The position numbers and the translations under genes were made by a program. This document shows positions 10,477-21,309 of a stretch of DNA of 64,000 bases, piece after piece; position 1 is the first letter of the stretch; the number at the start of each line of letters is the position of its first letter. Below the pieces are notes generated by a model, which was not told the DNA's origin, made no database searches, and saw nothing but the letters and a program-made list of their open reading frames with translations. Source of the stretch: Thermothelomyces thermophilus ATCC 42464 (lineage: Eukaryota > Ascomycota > Sordariomycetes > Sordariales > Chaetomiaceae); assembly GCF_000226095.1 (NCBI RefSeq), contig NC_016475.1, positions 1,798,001 to 1,862,000 on the forward strand. The letters are read 5' to 3'.

Positions 10477-13400
10477 ATGCCGGGCTCGACTACCATGCTG
10501 AACGATGCGCCTTCAGGAACCCTGAGCGGACGTTCCGATGGCGCAAAAGGCGGGAAGCGACCGTTGCCGCATATCGACGACATCACCTCCGTCACTGTAG
10601 ACGTCGACCCGTACGCGCCCGTCGAGAAAGTCCTTCAGGCGGCAGAGAGCTATTTGCGGCAAGCTGAGTCGTCCAAAAATTTTGGCCGACCCGACCTTGC
10701 GCTCAAAGACTACATACGGACCAACATTCTTCTTCTCGATGTCGTAAAGCAGAACAAGGGATGGGTGTCACTACAGCGCGACAACAGGGCCCAATTTGAG
10801 CGATACCAGCGGCTTGTACGGCAGGTACATGCCGCGCACGGAGATTTTGAGGCTATCAAGGACCAAATAAAGGCCGACAACGCGAGAACGGGGGTTGAGC
10901 CCACCAGTCGCTCCGCAGGATCGGCTGGAAAGGGTGCTGCTATCAACGGACAGGATAAGGACACAACCCCAAACGGCACCGCAAAAGAGAACGGTGTTGC
11001 GGCGTCGCCTCCACCGAGAAGCAAGCCCGTCGTCCACCCAAAGCCCAAAAATCTCCATGGAAATGCGCTACCGCCAGGACCGGGGGCGGCCACCCAGGCC
11101 AAGGCCCAGGACCTTGTTCAGCGTTTCGCAAACCTCCGAGCGGGCGCAAACAACGCTTCCCGCGGCGCACACGCTAGGACACAATCAGAAATGTCGCCAG
11201 CGCGAATCGGGTCGCTGGCATCCTCAGAGGTGCCGCTTTCGAGTCCGCCGTTGAATGGCGCTATTCCCGAGTTACCCCGGATGCCCGCCGCTATTTACAA
11301 CCCACCACGAGGCACTATCTCGAGCGAGACGGCTGCTCTTCCCACCAGCGCTCCTCGCGCCATGTTTACGAGGACTAGTTCGGCAGCCTCTCTAAGCACT
11401 GTCAAAGCGAACAATCCACCACGTTCTCCTGAAGGCGCAGCATCCACAAGCGCTTCAGTGAAGCGGGCTAGACCGGCTGTCCCAGATGGGGACACAATAT
11501 CTGTTGAGGATCTGCTCCGGTGCATGAGGACTGGCGCCAAGGACCTGTCTATCCTTCTCATTGACATCAGAAGTCGTGAGGATTTCGATGAGGGTCATGT
11601 CATGTCGCAGGCCACTATCTGCGTCGAGCCCGAGATACTCACAAGAGACCATATTTCGGCGAATCAAGTTGCAGATAGCATGGTTTTGGCGCCGGCAGCC
11701 GAGCAACTACTCTTCGAAAAGCGCCACGAGTTCGACTTGGTAGTGTTCTACGACCAGAACTCCGAGCAGATCCCTGACAGACCGCAGACACCCCAAGCGA
11801 AGGCTGTATCTGGCTTGTTCAATGCCCTCAGCCAATATGATTTCCCAGGTGCATCAGGGTTGAAGATTTCGCCGAAATTGTTGCGAGGGGGTATAGAAGC
11901 GTGGACCAGTCTGGTGGGCAGCGCGAGTCTGCAGTCCTCCTCGACGACGGCGTCCAGAAAGTACCCAGCAAGCCCCATGACACGGTCGTTTCTCAACTCG
12001 CGCCAAAAGTATGTTACTCGACCAATCCAGGATCCGGCAGAAGCCAAGCGGTGGGAGGATACCATTGCCGATACTGGTGGGATATCACCCGTCAGGACAA
12101 CCGAGGACTTTCTCCGCCGGTTCCCTCCCATTTCGGAGCACAAGGAGTCGATGGTGTCTCCCGCCAGCCCTCCAATGAGTCGGCCGCAGAGCCCTTTTCA
12201 GTCTCGCCTCTCTCACGAAGAGAATCTTTACAAGTCCCTCCCGTCGCCACCGACGCGCCCGCCTCCAGCAGTCCCCCGGAGAAGCTACAGCGGACTTGCC
12301 GAAGCCGAAGACAATTCCTTGGTGCTGGCCAAGAAGTCCGGGCCCCAAGTTGTCGACACAGTGCGAAAGTTTCGGACAGGTCTGCAGAATCCGGGCGTTT
12401 TCTGTTTTGCGAACAGTTCTTTGCAAGCCATGTTCGCCACGCCGGGCTTTGCGCGCGAGATATGGACAGGGGCTTGGAAGGAATTGTATAAGGTGCCTAT
12501 GAAGCCGGACGAGAAGTTTGAGAATCCCCAGCTTCTCATCAAGTGCTTGACCAACCTGTTTCACTGGCTCAACCAAGGTTCACTCCGATCACTCGCGGCT
12601 AAGACGTTCATGGTTCGTTAAGTCCCGCAGCTGTGAGTGTGACCGTCACTGACAACAAGTCACAGGAATACATCCATTTCATCCACTCTAAGAGCTCGGA
12701 CGGTAAAAAGAAGCCGGACTGCGACATCTTCGGAGGCTCCTCTCAGCAGGACGCCCAAGAGTTCTACTCTTTCATCATGGACAACATTCATGACGAAACA
12801 AACGTCCGTCGGGACGTGAAGCCTTCCAAGGAAGAGAAGCCCTACACGCCAAAGGACGGCACCATCATCCAAAACGCCATGGACTATTGGCGCGACTATT
12901 CCAAATACAGCGCCTCAATCATAGACAAGTACTTCCGCGGCCTCGAGGTTTTCATCTCACGCTGCCACAACCCCGCCTGTCGCCAGGAGATCCGCCTCTT
13001 CCAGCCGTGCGACGTCTGGATTCTCAACCTCGCCGGCATGGGTGACCCAACCGACCTTGACAGCCTGCTCGCCAACCATCAGACCTCGGAGCACTTCCCC
13101 GATCTGGTCTGCGAGACATGTAACAAGCCCGGGCGCACGCGCAAAGCCAAGTTTGCGCGCCTCCCCGACCGCCTCGCCTTCTGCCTCAATCGCTTTAACA
13201 GCGCCGGCGCCGGAGGCGGCGGCTTCAGTAACCGGTTCATGTCGTCGGGCAAGATACATAGCAAGGTCCGGTTCCCGATCCGCGACCTCGACCTGACGCG
13301 CTACTGTGCCGAGCCCGACCCGGACATGGCGACGACGGATGACCGCCACTTTGCCGGCAAGATGCGGTACGATTGTTACGCCGTCACGGTGCATGTCGGG

Positions 13401-13601
13401 CAGGGGATCAATGGCGGGCATTACTACAGCTACGTGCAGGACGAGACATCCAAAGACCCGACCGATTGGTTCAGATGCAATGACGAAGTGGTCGACCGTG
13501 TCAAGATCGGGAGTGGGCAGCCGGGAGATATGACCGAGGCCATGTATCAGAACGGTAATACGTCAGCGTACATGGTCTTCTATCGGCGACAGGGGACATG
13601 A
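10477..13601 (+). CDS. DOA4: DOA4/UBP4-type ubiquitin carboxyl-terminal hydrolase
   Basis: Deubiquitinase of the USP family, the type that in yeast removes ubiquitin from ESCRT cargo at endosomes before vesicle budding. Exon 1 is 10477-12612 and exon 2 is 12666-13601; the 53-nt intron starts GTTCGT, and the join gives 1023 aa. An N-terminal helical region near residues 45-120 resembles the USP8-type dimerisation/MIT-like domain. A long disordered linker follows, then a rhodanese-like domain at about 341-480 (LLIDIRSREDFDEGHV). The peptidase starts near 635: Cys643 lies in FCFANSSLQ, with Asn638 five residues before it as the oxyanion residue, and His964 is in GINGGHYYSYV. A zinc-ribbon-like CHNPAC and CETC pair lies between them. 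The Cys box lacks the usual GNTCYMN wording but keeps the key residues. I start at the ATG of MPGSTTML because upstream in-frame codons are not ATG. Confidence 0.88.
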
Positions 13602-13629
13602 GGTTTACGACGGTTAATCATTGGTTGTT

Positions 13630-13653
13630 TTGGTTGGTTGGTTGGTTGGTTGG
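13630..13653. repeat. (TTGG)6 microsatellite
   Basis: Six perfect TTGG units in the 3' flank of the DOA4-like gene. Confidence 0.9.
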
Positions 13654-13771
13654 GAATAGAAACGCGTGGTCGAGTAACCAACTGGGTGAGTGAGCTGAGC
13701 TGTGCAGCATTTTTTGGACCGGAAAGGAGGTGGGAGCTTGAGAGATCCAAGCGATTGATTACCTGTGGTCA

Positions 13772-13789
13772 TTTTTTTTTTTTTTTTTT
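13772..13789. repeat. T18 homopolymer
   Basis: Eighteen T on the plus strand between the two convergent genes. Confidence 0.9.
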
Positions 13790-14126
13790 CGGAGGGGAGG
13801 GATAGCAAGGCGCCTGAGGCAATGCTCGTGTGAGTTTGAACGTCATTCAAGATACCAAATAAATGCATACCTAATTCCCGTCATGCCATCATGCCGTCAT
13901 TTCCATGTCGGAAAGCTCAAGTGCTCGACTTTTCCCACTCATATGACAGTGCAGAATGAACTAGAAGAGGTTCCCAAGATGTCCAAACGCGCCTCATCGC
14001 CGTCAAACCGCGCATTCTCGGAAAAGAAAGGCTCCAAAAGGTAAGCAAATGCAGAAAAGATTCTCCGGACCCAAAACTGACCCAATTGAATAATGTACAG
14101 ACCGTCCAAAGCATGCTATACAAACC

Positions 14127-16455
14127 CTAGTTCCCCCCCAAGCAAGCCTTGATCTCCTTGCTGTATTTTTCCATGATTGCCTTGCGATTAAGCTTTTGCG
14201 TCGCCGTCACCAAGCCCTATTTCGCCGCGACCGGTTAGATCTCGCCATTCTGTAGTTTGAAGAAGGTTGTCGTTGACGATGGACAAGTGGAGAGAAGAGG
14301 GGGGATTTTTTGGGGAAAAAAAAAAGGGGGGGGGGGGGGTTGGGGGGTAAGGAAAAGGGACTCACATTCGCCGGCGTCCATTCCTCGTTCGCAAGCACCA
14401 CCCCGGCGACGGTCTCCATCGCGCTCAGCCCTTCTTTCCTGGCCACCTCCTGCAGCGACTTCAAAACGGCGGCCCTGACCTTGGCGTCGCGGTACATGTG
14501 GTCCTCGGGGACGCCGAGCTCCGCAGCCTTGCGTTTCAGGGCCTTCTCGTCGGCGAGGACCAGGGCGATGGGGCGCAGGGAGGTGGCGTCGCCGTGAACC
14601 ATGAGGTTGTGAACGTAGGGGGCGCCCCGGTAGACGGCCTCGAGCTTCTCGAGCGCAATGTACTCGCCGTTCTGCAGCTTGACGAGGTTCTTGACACGGT
14701 CGATGACGGCGAGGTGGCCGTCAGAGTCGAACTCGCCGATATCACCAGTCCGGAACCAGCCGTCGGCCGTCAGCGCCTTGGCCGTCTCGTCCGGGTTCTC
14801 AAAGTACTCGCGGACGACGGGCGGCCCGCGGATGAGGATCTCACCCTGGGGCGGGGTGCTCGCGGTCGAGTAGCCGAGCTCGGGCAGCGACACCAGCTTG
14901 ATCTCGACCGCGCCGGGGACCGGGCCGATGGTGGTGCCGGGCGTCCACTGGAGCGGGCAGCCCAGGGCGCCGTTGCCGCAGGTCTCGGTCAGGCCGTAGC
15001 CGCTGATCATCGGGGCGACCACCATGGACATGAAGTGGAGGGCTGGGGCAGCGATGCCGCTGGCGCCGTTGACGATGAAGCGCAGGCGGCCGCCGGTGAC
15101 GGCACGGATGGGGGCGAAGACGGTGCGGTCGAGGAGGGCGGTACCGGGGAGGTTGTTGCGGACAAGGAAGGACTTGACGGCGAGGGCGGCGTAAAAGACG
15201 GTGCGCGTCAGCGCGCCCGAGGAGTTGACCTTGCTCTCGATGCCCTTCTTGACGGTTTCCCAGATCTGGGGGACGCCGACCATGACGGTAGGCGCGAAGG
15301 TGCGCATATCGCCATAGCAGTTGCGCATACTGGCGTCGGCGAGTGTGCGAGGCGAGCCGTAGCCGAGGGTGGCGCCGGCGAAGATGACGAGGTTCTCGAC
15401 GACAAGCTCGAGGATGTGTGCGAGAGGGAGGTAGGCCAGCACTTTCTCGCGGTGGGTGACAGACTCCTCCATGACCGTGTAGAGACCGGCCACGGCAGCT
15501 ACGAAGCCGGCATGGGACACAGGGACGCCCTTGGGCGGGCCGGTGCTGCCGGAGGTGTACATGATGCAGTAGGTCTCTTCGGGGCTTGGCAGGACCGGGT
15601 CGGTCGGGTTCTCCTCGCCCAACGCCCGCAACTCGTCAAAGGACAGGATTGTGAGGCCGAGGTGGTCCGACTTGAACTGCTCGATCTCGGCGTCGGAAAC
15701 GGGCATGTTGGTGTGCTCATTGTAGATAAGCACCTTGACAGAATCGGCCTTCTTGAGCGGGTTCCTGACCGTCTTGAACAGGTGCGAGTCCACAAACATG
15801 GCATTTGCTTTGCTCTGGACGAGCGAATGCTCAACGCCGCTCTCGCCGAGTGTGTCATAGGCGGTCACAATGGTCATGGACTGTGAGGAACAGGCGTGCG
15901 ATATGGCTAGCCATTGTGGGCTTTATCATTGGGTTAGTCGGACAGTAAAACACGAAATGAAACAGATGGGGGAGATGAGGGAAGAAAGGAGAGAAGAAGG
16001 GGAACACACCTTGTGGTCGCAAACATGTGCAGCCGATCCTTTGGCGACAGCCCCAGCTTCCTCAGCCCGGCTCCAACCTGCAAGATCTGAGCAAAGTACT
16101 CCTTGTAGGTGATGTAGGTGTAGTCGGAGAGCTCGTAGTAGGTCCACTCCTTCTCGACCTCGGTAGTCTGGCCGTCGACGATCTTGGGGACCTTCTTCTT
16201 CTCCTTATGGATCTTGATCAGCTTGCGGCTGCCAATGGCCGGCTCGTTACCGTAGTGCTCGACACCACGCTTCAACAGGTCGAAGGTGGTGTTGACCCCC
16301 GGGGCTGGGCGCTCGACCAGGCCGTCTTTGGCCTTAGGGTGGCGGCGCGGAATGGTCTCGCCATCGACGGGCTGGTAGCCGGGCGACTCGATCGTGTAAG
16401 GGGGTTTCTGCACCTTGTACAAGGGCGTTTGGGCGGCGCTGTACGTGAACGGCAT
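14127..16455 (-). CDS. FAA1: Long-chain fatty acyl-CoA synthetase (FAA1/FAA4 type)
   Basis: ATP-dependent long-chain fatty acid:CoA ligase (EC 6.2.1.3) that activates imported or endogenous fatty acids for beta-oxidation and lipid synthesis. Three exons, 16455-16010, 15920-14366 and 14216-14127, give 696 aa, the normal family length. Intron 1 is 89 nt with branch point ACTAAC. Intron 2 is 149 nt with TCTAAC and contains the A10G14 tract. The join at intron 1 restores the conserved block around QWLAISHACSSQSMTIV. The ATP/AMP motif YTSGSTGPPKGV lies near residue 270, and the adenylation-domain motif TGDIGEFDSDGHLAVIDR near 555-575. The short last exon encodes GLVTATQKLNRKAIMEKY, the conserved acyl-CoA synthetase C-terminus with its catalytic-type Lys, and ends LGGN. 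The start is the ATG of MPFTYSAAQTPLY. Three CCTCGG sites lie 160-215 nt upstream. Confidence 0.93.
14316..14339. repeat. A10G14 compound homopolymer in acyl-CoA synthetase intron 2
   Basis: Ten A directly followed by fourteen G on the plus strand, inside the 149-nt second intron. In the transcript it reads as C14 then U10, a strong polypyrimidine stretch far from the acceptor. Confidence 0.9.
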
Positions 16456-17999
16456 GTTGCACACTCCTGGCGATCACAAAAACGGCTGGTGACAAATAAA
16501 ACAGAAATGTCTCCCCGCGGTTCTCAAGCGGCCGCTTTATCGCAAAAATTAACAGGTCAACCAAGTTATTCGAGGGTAAGAATGGGCTTCGGCGGCGGGG
16601 CGCGTCAGCTGTCGTGTGCCGAGGCTTGCGACTTTGCATTCGGCACTGGCCTCGGTTGGCGCCACCTCGGGCAGCTTTCAACCTGCGTTTCGGAGAAGCG
16701 GTGTGTGCCAGGGGACGACTGCTTGCCAGAAGCAGGGCTCCTTCGACGGATAAGTCGGGTGCAGAAGCTTGGGTGGGAGAATGCCTGGCTCGTTGGGTCT
16801 TGAGAATGGGCCTTGAGAATGGGCACCGACACACGAGAGAAACCGAGATGCAGAATCAACCCGCTGAGATGGGCTGGGGAATCAGCGGTTCTTAATAAGG
16901 CTGGAGAAATCCCCGCCGGTTTTGAGCGGCATCGACCTGCATCGTGCGGCATCCATGGTTTGCGGATTCAGCTGACGATGACCTCAACTGCACTCTCTGC
17001 GCGCTTTGAACTGCACGATGACGCAGGACAGCCAAGCTTCGGTGGCTTCCCGTCGGGTTACCTAGGGTAGTGGGATCTGCGGCGGCTGCGCGTGGGCCCG
17101 GGGCTTGGCGCCTTGACAGCATCGGTTGCCAAGAAGCAAGCACATGATGGATCCCGTTTAACCCATGGGAGATTGCCTCGGTGATGCCGCTGATTCTTCG
17201 GTTTGAAACCCACAACGCGAAGAAGGGTGCAGTTTGAATGTGGCAACTCCAGTATTCAGTATCCGGCCATGCGCCAGCCAGGAAAATAGTGGGTGTGTCC
17301 TGTGCATTAAATCTTCACTCAAGCCAGCATCCGCAGGGACTGGGACGCGACTTCCCAGGTTATTATTATTATGACTGATGTGCGTAGACCACCCCGAAGG
17401 GAGGAAGGTGCGAATACCGAAAACTACCATGTGGCTTGATCCTAAACCTGGAAAGCCTTCAACTTTTCAGAATGCCGCTGCCCAGCGGCCAAGTGGGGAT
17501 CAGGAACTGCCATTGATTGCCATTTGCTCCCTCTTTCCCTCTACTATGATACACTATTCTACCTAATTATTCCGCCCTCCGTCCACTATCCGTAAATACA
17601 CCGGCCTAATCCTGTGAAGGTGGGTTGACGGAAAGCACTCTGACCGCCTGCAATTGCGCTGACGACGCCCCGTGATTTCGGCGGCCTCCCCTGGCCTGGG
17701 CGTCCAATCAACGCAATCAACGCGGGAGTAAAGTGTCTACGACAGCGAGTTGCTCCGGGCTTCGTCGTCTTACCCTACCAGAGTCTGACGGAGCCCTGGA
17801 ACTTGTCGACGTTGTCCAAGTAAGCTCGTGACGCCGCAAAACCGTAAAGGCAGCGAACAAGCTGCTCTTGGGCTTCGCTGCTCCGGTTTTCCTTTTTTTT
17901 CTTTTCTTTTTTTTTTCCTTTTCCGTGCTGTCTCACTTGCAAGGCTGTTCTGCCGTAACGCTGTTTCGGCCTCTCACGAGCCAGGACGGGGGCGGGATC
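16456..17999. promoter_or_regulatory. Divergent upstream region, acyl-CoA synthetase and Zn cluster genes
   Basis: This 1.54-kb segment separates two head-to-head start codons. The left side carries a CCTCGG cluster close to the synthetase gene. The right side carries a pyrimidine-rich leader (17887-17932, long T and CT runs) just before the regulator gene. No coding signal was found. Confidence 0.6.
16619..16670. promoter_or_regulatory. Cluster of three CCTCGG/CCGAGG fatty-acid response motifs
   Basis: CCGAGG at 16619-16624, CCTCGG at 16650-16655 and CCTCGG at 16665-16670, all within 52 bp and 164-215 nt upstream of the acyl-CoA synthetase ATG. A fourth copy lies at 17176-17181. CCTCGG is the known binding core of FarA/FarB (Aspergillus) and CTF1-type (Fusarium) regulators of fatty acid use genes. 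The sites are seen directly; their function is inferred. Confidence 0.55.
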
Positions 18000-19427
18000 A
18001 TGAACTCGGGAGACGCGAGCCCAACCAGCTCGCCGGACCCGGTCCCGGCCTCTACGGCCGTCACCCCGTCAGGATCCGCCGCTGAGCTTAGCATCAGAAC
18101 CCGCCGCAGGCCAGTTCCCCGGAAGGGCCACACCAAGTCGCGCCATGGCTGCTTCAACTGTAAACGGAGAAAGGTTAAGTGCCAAGAGTCGCGGCCCGAG
18201 TGCTCCAACTGCACCCGTATCGGCCTCGAGTGCCAGTATCCGGACAGCCGCCAGCCCCGGCAGTTGGTCGTCCGCTCTTTCCTTGCCGAAGGTTCGCCCG
18301 CCGCCGTGCCCTTTCCATTACCTCCACTCCAATCGACTCCGACGCTCTTCACTCCGACCGACATGCGGCTCTTCCACCACTTCCTCGTGTCCGCATACCC
18401 GCCCCTTCCCATCCGAGGCGACGACGTATGGAGGGATGTTGCTCCCCTCTCGCATACTGTCAGTTATTCTCCCGCAGCTTCCTTCTTGCTTTGGAGCGCC
18501 GATGCGGTGGTGAGGTAATGTATCGTTGCTGATCTGTGCTCTGCAGTACGACTACCTGATGCACGCCATGCTGGGTCTAGCTGGCTCACACCTCGGTATT
18601 CACGGCGCCGACTATTCCTCCCGCGCACTGTTCCACCGCGTCAAAGCCATCCGCCTTTTGAACCAGGCGCTGAGCACCCCGGCAGCGTCCGTCGCCGAAG
18701 CAGACGCCCGGTACGCCGCCACCTTTGCCTTGGCCTGGCAAGCCTCGTGCATGTCGGAGGGCATGACCGAGTTCCTGCTCATGATAAAAGGTTGCCATAT
18801 CATTCGCAATGCGTCCCTGCTACGCTACAAAGACTCGCTCTTCAAGGCCTTCGCCCAGGATGGTTACGGCGAGAGCATCAGAAAAGTCATCGGAACCGCC
18901 CCGCTCACCCTCACCCCGGACCAAGAGAACATCATCCGGGAGTTTCTCGAGTCTCTCCACGCCCTCGCTCCGCTCTGCACGAGCCCGCTAGAGGTTAGGT
19001 TCCTGGCCGCGACCGAACGAGTAGTGAAGATCGCAAGAGTTTCAGCAGCCCAAGGTCTGTCGTCGTTGGCTCCTCGATAGGCTCCCCATCTTGGTTCGCG
19101 AAGCCTCCGTTGCCCGAGCTGACATCTGTGGTTTTAGCCTTTGCCCAGTTTTCGGAAAACTATGCCCTCATTTTCCTAGCGACAAACGAGGAGTTCACCT
19201 CGTTCATTAATCCCGATCACTATCCGGCCCAGCTCCTCCTCATCCACTTCATACTCATCGAGTTCCAAATTGGCTACCTCGCCCTCGGCGAGGCCGGTCA
19301 TCGCTTCGCCTTCCGCACGAAATCGTGCATCGCGTGGATGAACCACCTCGCCGCTCGACTGCCTGAGGAGTACAGAAAGTACGCCGAGTGGCCCATGAAG
19401 TATGTTCGGACCCTGCAGGCCGGTTGA
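18000..19427 (+). CDS. Zn(II)2Cys6 transcription factor, Upc2-like
   Basis: Fungal binuclear zinc cluster regulator of 418 aa. Exons are 18000-18458, 18547-19054 and 19138-19427; introns are 88 and 83 nt, and the joined length is divisible by three. The DNA-binding cluster CFNCKRRKVKC...CSNC..C (spacing CX2CX6CX6CX2CX6C) lies at about residues 51-78, preceded by a basic linker (RTRRRPVPRKGHTKSRHG). After a short Pro-rich linker, the regulatory region begins near 125 (PTDMRLFHHFL). The first join gives SHTYDYLMHAMLGLAGSHL, the hallmark block of the Upc2/sterol-uptake-control group of fungal regulators. The nuclear role is inferred from family; the ligand and target genes are unknown. Group members are not all sterol regulators. 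Divergent placement next to the acyl-CoA synthetase gene hints at a link to lipid metabolism but does not show one. Confidence 0.85.
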
Positions 19428-21309
19428 AAGGTGCCTCTCTATGCCAAGTTCAGGGGAAACCCTTCATCGATAAGACGCGAAGGACGCCCCCCTTCAATCG
19501 CCACGACCACGAGGTCCGCTCGGTCCAAACCCCCTCACCATCTTTTCTTCCGTGCTCTTGCGAGAGCCAAGTCGGTGCTCCGGCGCCGAAACCACCTTGC
19601 CAGCAAGAGGCAGCACGCTGGGTGCTATCCCATGGTGCTGCGGGACGCAAGCGATGGCGAGCGTTTAGTGGAAGTAGCAGCGGCAGCGACAACAGGAGAT
19701 TGAGTCATGCTCAAAGGGTACAATCACTTTTTTCCTCTCCGGTGGATTGGCTGCAAGCTCGGAGTTGTTGAGAGAGTGACTTGCCCGGTCTGAGGTTGGG
19801 TGTAAATGTAAATACCCCTAGACGGTGGGTGTTTCGAAGGCGCAAAGCATGGACGGAAAGATATTGGAGGTTGGGGGGGGGGGGGGTACTGGCTCCTACG
19901 TATCTCGGGGGTGAAACCGTTGATGTTGCGTGCAACCCCCCAACTCTGTCGGCCTCTGTGTGATTGGACGGCTTCAACTCGAGTTTTGCGGAATCCGACG
20001 AATGCGACGGACACTTGAGCTGGCTGTCATCTCGGAAACAAGTCTGGATCCTAAATGCATTTCGGTGCGTACATCAGTTTGCTGTGTGAAATAATTCCTA
20101 TACACCTTTTCTCCAGGAAACGAGTCAGTAAAAGCTCTTGGGAAGTTTGCCACCCAATCCGCTGTATTCGTGTATGTACGGTACTGTGTGTACGTACAAA
20201 GTCTACTCGCAGAGTGATGGTGGTTGCTGCGGTGCGAGGATAACGTAGTGGAGTGGCTCGGCGCTCGGTTTGTTGTCTGCCCCTTTTTGCCCTTCATCGC
20301 GTTGCGTTCTGTCTACCTCTGCCGTGCCACACTACTTCCCACCACCACACTTCGGTGATTTTTCTACATGTATTAGCTGGATTATTATGTAATATCGTAG
20401 CTGAAGCCCAAGAACAGAAAAAAGGAACAATGGTATTGGCAAACTTAAGTAGATAATGACACCGAGTCCCGGATCATCTAGAATATTAAAGTTACACTTA
20501 TCTGGTGCCCGTGCTTCAGGCTGTCCAACAAACTCCTAAAGCGTGAGGCTTTCGGTCTTTATATTGGTGGTCTGATTATATAAGTTCTGGTGCTTCTGAA
20601 GCCCCGATTTGGCTTCCCTTATCCTTTGCCCGCGCATTAAAGCCCATTGACAACATTATAACACTGGATCAGCTGGTAACTTTCTTGTTTCTTCAATCTT
20701 CCTCCGTCCCTTCTACCTCTTTATTCTCCTCCCATGCTCGCTTCTCATCCCTCCTTCGAAACAGCTTTCAAGTTTAAACCTTCCATTGCGAAACCCTAGC
20801 TCCATGGACTCCCCATTCTCAACCCCAGATATCGGGTTTCTCAAATCTTACCTCTGTCACCTTATGATCTCACAACCCCAGAAATTGAGCTTGAAGCTCT
20901 TGCTTCGACTGTTGTGTTGTTTCTCCATCTCCCTCCTCTACTCTCACCTTGTTGTCTAGTAATCCGCTTTAACAGATTGATGCCGCTACATCACGCACTG
21001 CGTTCGCTGCTACAGGTAAGTGTAGTTCTTCGAATGCTGTATTTTTTTTCTTTCAATCACACTGGGAACATGCTGACAGACAACGCTGTGCGTGGAATAG
21101 AACCACTAAGATAAATTCATCCGACAACAGCTCCAGTCCCGCCACATGGGGCCACTTCACCTGCCACTTCAAAATAAAAGCTTTTTGGGAAACGGCCATG
21201 AAGCAAGAAGATGTAATGAAACCTTTGTTTCTGACTCAGCCGGGTAGCGACTTTGCATGGAACAACTGCGCAAGTCGAGACCTGCGCACTCGGGTCACAC
21301 TCACTCAAG
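19428..21309. other. Gene-free region with an AT-richer block
   Basis: This segment holds the 3' flank of the zinc cluster gene, a G14 run at 19873-19886, and from about 20380 to 21110 a block visibly richer in A and T than its surroundings. Within the block, near 20880-20940, a frame reads TTPEIELEALASTVV, followed by a good donor (GTAAGTG at 21015) and a downstream CTGACAG. This could be a fragment of a decayed gene, but I cannot name a family and no continuous frame exists. Confidence 0.45.
19873..19886. repeat. G14 homopolymer
   Basis: Fourteen consecutive G on the plus strand in intergenic DNA, followed by TACT. Confidence 0.9.

Larger units (their letters stand above)
13602..14126. other. 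Convergent 3' flanks of the DOA4-like and acyl-CoA synthetase genes
   Basis: Tail-to-tail intergenic region of 525 bp that holds both 3' untranslated regions. It contains (TTGG)6 at 13630-13653 and T18 at 13772-13789. AATAAA occurs at 13858-13863, a plausible polyadenylation signal for the plus-strand gene. Confidence 0.6.

Noticed and set aside
12613-12665. Possible stop at the end of the DOA4-like first exon
   Set aside because: The frame ends soon after FMVR, but GTTCGT..CACAG is a valid 53-nt intron, and removing it joins KTFM to EYIHFIHS, restoring the conserved USP sequence. This is an intron, not a broken gene.
14498-15886. Plus-strand open frame of 462 codons
   Set aside because: It lies exactly antisense to the acyl-CoA synthetase exon, and its composition (Gly, Asp, Val, Arg) is what GC-rich codons give on the reverse strand. 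It has no domain features.
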